This document shows, in pieces, positions 7,426 through 12,378 of a stretch of DNA of 12,378 nt. The notes under the pieces are model-generated. The model was given only the letters and a program-made list of their open reading frames with translations. It did not search any database and had not been told where the DNA came from. The position numbers and the translations under genes are program-made. The first letter of the stretch is position 1; every line of letters begins with the position of its first letter. Origin of the DNA: SCTD01 sp038256525 (GTDB taxonomy: Bacteria > Actinomycetota > Actinomycetes > Mycobacteriales > SCTD01); assembly GCA_038256525.1 (NCBI GenBank), contig JBBSKF010000115.1:1-12378 (forward strand). Direction: 5' to 3'.

Positions 7426-7841
7426 CGACGTCTCGTCGTACCTTCATCACCACTGTCGGGCTCGCGGCTGTGTGGAGCGCCTTGCCGAAGACGGGTGTCG
7501 GCATTCTCGCTGATGGCACTCCCGCCTTCGCCGGCCCAAGGAGCCCCCTCGACCTGGCGACGGTCACAGCCGACACCTTCCGACCCCACGTCGGGAGTCG
7601 CTTCCGGCTGAAGCAAGCAGGGCAGAAGGCGCTGGACCTGGATCTGGTCCGGGTCGAGTCCCGACCCCGCGACGGGGGCCTGACCGAATCGTTCTCGCTA
7701 CTGTTCCGGGCGACGAATCCGGTGGGGCTTGCTCAGGCGATACATCAGTTCGACCACAACAGCCTTGGCCCGTTCCGCATCTTCGTCGTCCCGGTCGGAC
7801 CGCGAGACGTCGAAGCCGTGATCAACCACCTGCTCCGGTAG
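7422..7841 (+). CDS. Tat-signal DUF6916-like secreted protein
   Basis: The product is 139 residues. The N-terminus has a twin-arginine signal: S4-R5-R6-T-F8, then a hydrophobic stretch (residues 9-21), and a possible cleavage after A35-F-A37. The mature part of about 100 residues carries VTADTFRPHVG, ESFSLLFRA and LGPFRIFVVPVGP, matching the small protein encoded at 7039-7350 on the other strand. It is therefore the exported member of a paralogue pair. Tat export implies folding before secretion, sometimes with a cofactor, though none is visible. The GTG start overlaps the GNAT stop (GTGA), so it reads as the last gene of the collar-GNAT operon. The family function is unknown to me. The exported form could act with the surface protein or the collar proteins at the cell envelope; that is inference. 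Confidence 0.88.
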   Translation: MTTSRRTFITTVGLAAVWSALPKTGVGILADGTPAFAGPRSPLDLATVTADTFRPHVGSRFRLKQAGQKALDLDLVRVESRPRDGGLTESFSLLFRATNPVGLAQAIHQFDHNSLGPFRIFVVPVGPRDVEAVINHLLR

Positions 7842-7843
7842 TT

Positions 7844-7859
7844 GCGCCGACACAGGCGC
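7844..7859 (+). terminator. Weak hairpin after the collar operon
   Basis: GCGCC (7844-7848) and GGCGC (7855-7859) form a 5-bp stem with a 6-base loop just after the stop at 7841. There is no T-run. The position fits an operon end, but the stem is short and could occur by chance in GC-rich DNA. Confidence 0.2.
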
Positions 7860-7906
7860 CTCATTCGGGCTCTCGCCGGGCCCCTCTGCTCCACATCGTC
7901 GCCCGC

Positions 7907-7935
7907 TTGACGCGAGCTCGCCGTTTCCCGAGAAT
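7907..7935 (+). promoter_or_regulatory. Candidate promoter of alanine dehydrogenase
   Basis: TTGACG (7907-7912) and GAGAAT (7930-7935) are separated by 17 bases, a fair sigma70-type match. Transcription would start near 7942, giving a leader of about 90 bases before the ATG at 8031. No clear regulator operator was recognised. Confidence 0.35.
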
Positions 7936-8030
7936 GTTTGTCGCAACCCCGTCCTGCCCGGCCAGTACCGATGTCGAGTTCCGGATTGACCCGCCTGTAC
8001 AACTCGCTCCCTGGGCCGATGGGAAAAAGA

Positions 8031-9146
8031 ATGCACATTGGTGTGCCCCGAGAAGTCAAGAACCACGAATACCGCGTCGCCATCACCCCAGCTGGCGTCA
8101 AGGAGCTCGTGGCGCACGGCCACGCTGTCAGCGTCGAGCGGGACGCCGGCGCGGGGTCGTCGATCCCGGACGAGGAATACGCCGCCGCCGGCGCCACCAT
8201 TGCGGACTCGCCCGACGACCTGTGGGCCCAGGCCGACCTCGTGCTCAAGGTCAAGGAGCCGGTCGAGAGCGAATACGTCCGGATGCGCGCCGACCAATTG
8301 CTGTTCACCTATCTCCACCTGGCCGCGTCGCGCGCCTGCACCGACGCGCTGCTGTCCTCCGGGATCACCGCTGTGGCATACGAGACGGTGCAGCTACCGG
8401 ACCGCTCCCTGCCGCTGCTGGCACCCATGTCGGAGGTGGCCGGGCGGATGGCTCCGCAGGTCGGGGCGCACTGCCTGGAGCGGGAGGCCGGAGGTCGCGG
8501 GGTGTTGATGGGCGGGGTCTCGGGCGTCTATGCCGCGAAGGTGGTCGTGCTCGGCGCCGGCGTCTCGGGCATGAACGCCGCAGCGATCGCGCTCGGCATG
8601 CAGGCTGAGGTGCTCCTGCTCGACAAGAACATCGCCAAGCTGCGGGAGGCCGACCGCATCTACCAGGGCCATCTGCAGACCGTGGCGTCCAACGCCTACG
8701 AGGTGGAGCGGGCCGTCCTCGACGCCGACCTGGTCATCGGCGCGGTCCTCGTTCCGGGCGCGCGTGCGCCGATGCTGGTCAGCGACGAGCTGGTGGGCCG
8801 GATGAAGTCCGGAGCGGTGCTCGTCGACATCTCGGTCGATCAGGGCGGCTGTTTCGAGTCCACCCGCCCGACCACCCATTCCGACCCCACCTTCGAGGTC
8901 AACGGGTGCCTGTTCTACTGCGTCGCCAACATGCCCGGGGCCGTACCGCACACCTCCACCTACGCGCTGACCAACGTCACACTTCCGTACGCCGTCGCCA
9001 TCGCCGACCTCGGGTTGCGCGCTGCAGTGGACGCCGACGCGTCGCTGGCGCGAGGTGTCAACACCGCCCGCGGACAGCTGGTGTATGCGCCGGTGGCCGA
9101 GGCGCACGGTCTGCCCGTCGCCGACCTCCGCGAGGTCTTGGTCTGA
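8031..9146 (+). CDS. ald: Alanine dehydrogenase
   Basis: This cytoplasmic enzyme interconverts L-alanine with pyruvate and ammonia using NAD(H), linking alanine use to nitrogen and redox balance. From the ATG at 8031 the product has 371 residues, which I recall as the length of the M. tuberculosis enzyme, and the known key residues fall at the same numbers: R15 and K75 (VLKVKEP) for substrate, H96 (YLHLAASRA) and D270 (DISVDQGG) for catalysis, and D198 for NAD preference. The Rossmann loop is GAGVSG (175-180). Start: M-H-I-G-V-P-R-E-V-K-N is the family N-terminus. An in-frame ATG at 8019 would add MGKR and has no ribosome binding site, while GGGA at 8021-8024 precedes 8031; an open frame from 7938 is not supported. 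It is followed by xerD 17 bases downstream. The gene is intact, and its call is firm. Confidence 0.97.
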   Translation: MHIGVPREVKNHEYRVAITPAGVKELVAHGHAVSVERDAGAGSSIPDEEYAAAGATIADSPDDLWAQADLVLKVKEPVESEYVRMRADQLLFTYLHLAASRACTDALLSSGITAVAYETVQLPDRSLPLLAPMSEVAGRMAPQVGAHCLEREAGGRGVLMGGVSGVYAAKVVVLGAGVSGMNAAAIALGMQAEVLLLDKNIAKLREADRIYQGHLQTVASNAYEVERAVLDADLVIGAVLVPGARAPMLVSDELVGRMKSGAVLVDISVDQGGCFESTRPTTHSDPTFEVNGCLFYCVANMPGAVPHTSTYALTNVTLPYAVAIADLGLRAAVDADASLARGVNTARGQLVYAPVAEAHGLPVADLREVLV

Positions 9147-9163
9147 CCGGCGACTGCGGGCCA

Positions 9164-10084
9164 GTGCCGACGGTGACACGGGCGATAAGCGCCTACCTCG
9201 ACCACCTCGCGGTCGAGCGCGGGCTCGCGGCCAATACGTTGTCGTCCTATCGGCGTGACCTCGCCCGATACACCGACCATCTGGTTGCCGCGGGCCGGCC
9301 TGGCCTGTCCGACGTCGGCGAGGGCGACGTGGCGGCTTTCCTGTCGGCTCTGCGCGAAGGCGACGAAGGGCACGGCCCGCTGTCCGCCGCGTCCGCCGGC
9401 CGGGCGGTCGTCGCCGTACGCGGACTGCACCGCTTCGCCCTTCGCGAGGGCTGGACGCCGGTCGACCCAGCGCGTGAGGTCAAGCCGCCGGTCCCGGCCC
9501 GGCGCCTGCCCAAGGCGATCACCGTGTCGCAGGTGGCGGCCCTGCTCGAGGCGCCGGATCCATCGACCCCGCTCGGCTTGCGGGACCGCGCGCTGCTCGA
9601 GCTGTTGTACGGCACAGGCGCGCGCATCTCCGAGGCGGTCGGCCTGGCCGTCGACGACCTGGACCGCAGCGAGGGGGTGGTGCGCCTGGACGGCAAGGGG
9701 GGCAAGCAGCGGGTGGTGCCGGTCGGCAGCTACGCCGGTCGGGCGGTCGAGGACTACCTCGTGCGCAGCCGGCCGGTGCTGGCGGCCGCCGGCTCGGGCA
9801 CCCCGGCGCTGTTGCTCAACGCCCGAGGCGGGCGGTTGTCCCGGCAGAGCGCCTGGACGGTCCTGCGCGCCGCCGCCACCAGGGCCGCGCTTGCCGTCGA
9901 GGTGTCGCCGCACACGTTGCGGCACAGCTTCGCCACCCATCTGCTGGACGGGGGAGCCGACGTACGCGTGGTGCAGGAACTGCTCGGTCATGCCTCCGTG
10001 ACGACGACGCAGGTCTACACACTGGTCACCGTCGACCGGCTGCGCGAGGTCTATGCCACCGCCCACCCACGCGCCCGGACCTGA
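9164..10084 (+). CDS. xerD: Tyrosine recombinase XerD
   Basis: XerD resolves chromosome dimers at dif together with XerC and FtsK. The product has 306 residues from the GTG at 9164, close to the usual 298-311; a second in-frame GTG at 9173 is possible. The N-terminal SAM-like core-binding domain covers about residues 5-95 (YLDHLAVERGLAANTLSSYRR). The catalytic domain shows all six residues: R154 (TGARISE), K178 (GKGGKQR), H250 and R253 (HTLRHSFATHLL), H276 (LGHASVTTTQVYT) and the nucleophile Y285. The C-terminal VDRLREVYATAHPRA is typical of actinobacterial XerD. One oddity is Leu at 287, where relatives usually read Y-T-H-V. Its place between ald and parA-scpA marks it as the housekeeping recombinase and not a phage or integron integrase. 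XerC is the alternative, judged unlikely from context. Confidence 0.93.
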   Translation: MPTVTRAISAYLDHLAVERGLAANTLSSYRRDLARYTDHLVAAGRPGLSDVGEGDVAAFLSALREGDEGHGPLSAASAGRAVVAVRGLHRFALREGWTPVDPAREVKPPVPARRLPKAITVSQVAALLEAPDPSTPLGLRDRALLELLYGTGARISEAVGLAVDDLDRSEGVVRLDGKGGKQRVVPVGSYAGRAVEDYLVRSRPVLAAAGSGTPALLLNARGGRLSRQSAWTVLRAAATRAALAVEVSPHTLRHSFATHLLDGGADVRVVQELLGHASVTTTQVYTLVTVDRLREVYATAHPRART

Positions 10085-10104
10085 CTGCAGCGGGGGTGGC
10101 CTCG

Positions 10105-10133
10105 TTGTGGAGGGACGCCGCTCCCTCTAGAGT
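10105..10133 (+). promoter_or_regulatory. Candidate promoter of the parA-scpA unit, with inverted repeat in spacer
   Basis: TTGTGG (10105-10110) and TAGAGT (10128-10133, TAnnnT type) are 17 bases apart. An inverted repeat, GAGGGA (10110-10115) and TCCCTC (10122-10127) with a 6-base loop, fills the spacer. It extends by a G.U and a T-A pair, and CTCTAGAG (10125-10132) is a further palindrome over the -10. It could be an operator or an xerD terminator; there is no T-run. The leader to the parA ATG would be about 55 bases. Confidence 0.45.
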
Positions 10134-10193
10134 CACGCCTCTGCTGGACAGTTGTCGTTCAGGGGTGAGGTCGGCAGAAAGAAGATCAGCTAC

Positions 10194-11483
10194 ATGGCAA
10201 AGTCGACATCGGGCAAGCCGGCCGTGGCGGACTCCGGTGCCGCCCGGCGGAGCGCCTCGGCTCCGAGCGACGCCAAGCGGGCCGCAGGCAAACGGGTGGT
10301 GCAGGTGAAGGCAGCGGCCGCGCCGGTCACCGCTGACAAGCCGGCCGGTCGCAGGCGCGCCGCTGCCAAGGTCACGACAGCGCAGGCGGTACCCGCGAAG
10401 GCGGCACCCCGGAAGGCGGCAGCCCCGAAGGCGACGGCCCCGAAGGCGACGGCCCCGAAGGCGACGGCCCCGAAGGCGACTGCCGTGAAGGCGACGGCCT
10501 CCACGTCGACGGCACCGAAGACGGCACCGTCCAAGCCGACGCCCGCCGCGTCCGAGCCTGCCGTCCCGGCGGTGGGCAGCGATCCCGTCGCCAGGGTGCG
10601 CCCCGCGCGCGAGCCGGGCGCAATCCCCGCCACCCTGGCGCTCGGCGAGGCTGACGGCGTCGGTCCGACCGGCCGCCCCAAGCGGACATTTCCGGCACCG
10701 CCCGCCCTGAAGCGCCACGGCCCGGCGCGGATCCTGGCGATGTGCAACCAGAAGGGGGGCGTCGGCAAGACCACCAGCACGATCAACCTCGGGGCGGCGC
10801 TGGCGGAGGCCGGTCGTACCGTTCTGCTCGTCGACTTCGACCCGCAAGGGGCGCTGTCGGTCGGACTCGGGGTCAACCCGCTGCAGCTCGATCAGACCGT
10901 CTACAACCTGCTGATGGAGCCCGGCATCGCCGTGCAGGACGTCATGCTCAAGACCAACATCGCCGGCCTGGACCTGCTGCCGAGCAACATCGACCTGTCG
11001 GCCGCCGAGGTGCAGCTCGTCAACGAGGTCGCGCGCGAGCAGACGCTGCGGCGGGTGCTCGCCCCGGTGCTCGACGACTACGACGTCGTGCTCGTCGACT
11101 GTCAGCCCTCGTTGGGACTGCTGACCGTGAACGCGCTCACCGCGGCGCACGGAGTGATCATCCCGCTCGAGTGCGAGTTCTTCGCGCTGCGCGGCGTGGC
11201 GCTGCTCATCCAGACGATCGAGAAGGTCCGCGAACGGCTCAACCCCGAGCTCGAGCTCGCGGGCATCCTCGCCACGATGTACGACTCCCGCACCCTGCAC
11301 GGACGGGAGGTCCTGGCCCGGGTGGTGGAGGCGTTCGGCGAGAAGGTGTTCCACACCGTCATCAACCGCACCATCCGCTTCCCGGAGACGACGGTGGCGG
11401 GTGAGCCGATCACGACGTACGCGCCGACGTCCCACGGCGCGACCGCATACCGCGAGCTCGCCCTCGAGGTATTGGCCCGATGA
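10194..11483 (+). CDS. parA: ParA/Soj-family ATPase with long Ala/Lys-rich N-terminal tail
   Basis: The product has 429 residues from the ATG at 10194; a TTG at 10152 would add 14. Residues 1-180 are a disordered-looking Ala, Lys, Thr and Pro-rich tail containing a five-residue tandem repeat (APKAT). The ATPase domain starts at about 181: deviant Walker A with K187 and K192 in QKGGVGKTT, switch I region VDFDPQG (213-219), and Walker B VLVDCQPSLG with D302. The family forms ATP-dependent dimers that bind DNA and position chromosomes or cargo. There is no ParB beside it. It sits between xerD and scpA, the place of the orphan Soj-like gene in Actinomycetota, so it is probably not the oriC-linked segregation ParA. 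The basic tail could add DNA binding, as in histone-like C-terminal tails; that is inference. The ribosome binding site is weak. Confidence 0.93.
   Translation: MAKSTSGKPAVADSGAARRSASAPSDAKRAAGKRVVQVKAAAAPVTADKPAGRRRAAAKVTTAQAVPAKAAPRKAAAPKATAPKATAPKATAPKATAVKATASTSTAPKTAPSKPTPAASEPAVPAVGSDPVARVRPAREPGAIPATLALGEADGVGPTGRPKRTFPAPPALKRHGPARILAMCNQKGGVGKTTSTINLGAALAEAGRTVLLVDFDPQGALSVGLGVNPLQLDQTVYNLLMEPGIAVQDVMLKTNIAGLDLLPSNIDLSAAEVQLVNEVAREQTLRRVLAPVLDDYDVVLVDCQPSLGLLTVNALTAAHGVIIPLECEFFALRGVALLIQTIEKVRERLNPELELAGILATMYDSRTLHGREVLARVVEAFGEKVFHTVINRTIRFPETTVAGEPITTYAPTSHGATAYRELALEVLAR
10422..10496 (+). repeat. Five 15-bp tandem repeats in the parA tail
   Basis: GCC CCG AAG GCG ACG occurs at 10422, 10437 and 10452, then with ACT as its last codon at 10467, and with GTG as its second codon at 10482. 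It encodes APKAT x4 and AVKAT. The unit is a whole number of codons, so slippage would change tail length without breaking the frame. Confidence 0.9.
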
Positions 11484-11519
11484 GCCGGCGCACCGACGTC
11501 CCGAGAACCCGGCCCTGAG

Positions 11520-12188
11520 GTGCTCTACGCCCTCGGCGACCCGCTGTCCCTGCTCCTGCTGCTGATCAGCTTCGTGGTGGCCGTCACCGTCCATGGCTAC
11601 GTCCAGGTGCTCGTCGCCGGGCGCAGCGGCGACCAGCGCCCGGCTGCGGAGGGCCGCGCCACAGCCGACCCGCGCAAGCACATCGACCCCTTCGGCGCCG
11701 TGGCTGCCGCTATCGCCGGTGTGGGCTGGGCCAAGCCGGTCGAGCCGCCGGACCGCCGGCGCCGGGGGCCGATGGTCGCGACGATGCTCAGCGGCGCCAT
11801 CGCCAACATGGTCCTGGGCCTGCTCACCCTCGTCGTCTTCCGGCTGGCCGGAGGCCGGCTGACGGGGGGCTCGACCCAGCTGCTGCAGCAGGGGGTCGAG
11901 GGCGAGCTGCTGCTGCGCGCACTGGTGCTGTTCGGATTGTCCAACCTGTTCGTGGGGGTGCTCAGCCTCGTACCGCTGCCACCGCTGGACGGGGGGCGGT
12001 TGCTGTTCGGGCTGGCTCCGCAGAGCGACGGGTGGCGCAAGGCCGAGCACCAGCTCGTCGAGCGCAACATCGGGGTCGCCGTCCTGCTGGCGCTGCTGCT
12101 CATCCCGCTCGGCGGACCTCAGGCCCTGCTGCCGACGCTGCTCGACATCCTGGTGGGTCCGCTGGTCCAGCTGGTGGCCGGTGCCTAG
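11520..12188 (+). CDS. Site-2 protease (M50)-like membrane protein lacking the HExxH motif
   Basis: The product has 222 residues with about five hydrophobic segments (residues 1-30, about 55-75, 85-112, 130-155 and 180-220). It follows the M50 layout: HIDPFG, then GVGWAKPVEP, then LSGAIANMVLG, then VPLPPLDGGRLL with D157-G158. However, the N-terminal zinc site reads H25-G-Y-V-Q29 where active members read H-E-x-x-H, so the catalytic Glu and second His are missing. It is likely an inactive homologue that may bind a membrane partner. The GTG at 11520 is the first start after the parA stop (same frame, 36 bases earlier), and no Shine-Dalgarno is visible, so it probably relies on translation reinitiating after parA. 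Its end overlaps the scpA start by 8 bases. Membership of the family is well supported; its role is unknown. Confidence 0.85.
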   Translation: MLYALGDPLSLLLLLISFVVAVTVHGYVQVLVAGRSGDQRPAAEGRATADPRKHIDPFGAVAAAIAGVGWAKPVEPPDRRRRGPMVATMLSGAIANMVLGLLTLVVFRLAGGRLTGGSTQLLQQGVEGELLLRALVLFGLSNLFVGVLSLVPLPPLDGGRLLFGLAPQSDGWRKAEHQLVERNIGVAVLLALLLIPLGGPQALLPTLLDILVGPLVQLVAGA

Positions 12189-12378
12189 CGCGCAGCTGCA
12201 ACGGGCTGCGCCGAGCGAGGTCTTCTCGGTCCACCTCGACGTGTTCGACGGCCCCTTCGACGTCCTGCTGGGTCTGATCTCCAAGCGCCGGCTCGACGTC
12301 ACGACGGTCGCCCTGTCCCAGGTGACCGATGAGTTCCTCGCGCACGTACGCGTCCTCGGACCCGGCTGGGATCTCGAC
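12181..12378 (+). CDS. scpA: Segregation and condensation protein A, N-terminus (3' partial)
   Basis: ScpA is the kleisin that bridges the two heads of the SMC dimer and recruits ScpB, helping to compact and separate the chromosome. The first 66 codons are here: M-P-S-A-Q from the GTG at 12181, which lies inside the last codons of the site-2-protease-like gene, followed by F15-S-V-H-L-D, FDGPFDVLLGLISKRRLDV (22-40) and LSQVTDEFL. This matches the kleisin N-terminal FxGPLDLLLxLI...LDI pattern, here with Phe (residue 26) where Leu is usual. No better start is visible upstream. Downstream scpB is expected but lies outside the window. The 8-base overlap suggests translational coupling within the parA-scpA unit. 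Confidence 0.93.
   Translation, partial: MPSAQLQRAAPSEVFSVHLDVFDGPFDVLLGLISKRRLDVTTVALSQVTDEFLAHVRVLGPGWDLD

Noticed and set aside
7938..8030. 31-residue N-terminal extension of alanine dehydrogenase
   Set aside because: Family proteins begin at M-x-I-G-V-P, and with the start at 8031 the catalytic residues fall at the same numbers as in the M. tuberculosis enzyme.
9164..10084. XerD as an integrase of a mobile element
   Set aside because: The protein has the full XerD length and lies in the usual ald-xerD-parA-scpA order; no attachment-site repeats were seen.
10026..12302. 758-residue open frame on the - strand
   Set aside because: It runs antisense across parA, the protease-like gene and both flanks. 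The Arg/Gly repeats in it are the reverse of the parA tail repeat, so it is a shadow.

Overview
The window is high-GC DNA with dense, mostly co-directional genes on the + strand. The right half has the layout ald - xerD - parA - site-2-protease-like - scpA, a conserved chromosomal neighbourhood in Actinomycetota. The GTG starts, the TAnnnT-type promoter hexamer and one probable leaderless start fit that phylum. I cannot name the genus.

Left region (1-7841) is accessory. It opens inside a very large surface-type protein (1-4901, N-terminus outside the window) made of three VCBS/tandem-95-like repeats, four cadherin-like repeats, one more Ig/cadherin-like domain and a long right-handed beta-helix. 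Next come three small paralogous phage-tail-collar (MdpB/COG4675-type) proteins in tandem (4962-5462, 5476-5979, 5988-6515), spaced 8-13 bases apart. A GNAT acetyltransferase starts 4 bases later (6520). Its reading frame runs on to 7425, but only about the first 165 codons look like GNAT. The rest lies antisense to a small gene I call on the - strand (7039-7350). That gene's product aligns with the product of the next + strand gene (7422-7841), which carries a twin-arginine signal. Both resemble the DUF6916 family. No capsid, terminase, sheath or baseplate gene is present, so the collar triplet does not look like part of a prophage here. Giant beta-helix protein + collar triplet + GNAT + two DUF6916-like proteins is the best candidate for an undescribed system. 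A plausible role is a surface-displayed fibre or adhesin, but that is inference.

Right region (7842-12378) is housekeeping. It holds alanine dehydrogenase (all key residues present, the same 371 residues as the M. tuberculosis enzyme), the XerD-type tyrosine recombinase, an orphan-type ParA ATPase with a long Ala/Lys-rich N-terminal tail built partly from 15-bp tandem repeats, a membrane site-2-protease homologue that has lost its HExxH zinc site, and the first 66 codons of ScpA, the condensin kleisin. parA to scpA look like one transcription unit for chromosome organisation, with a candidate promoter at 10105-10133. No gap between genes exceeds 300 bases; the longest (7842-8030) holds only a weak hairpin and a candidate ald promoter. 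No tRNA, rRNA, CRISPR array or insertion sequence was seen.
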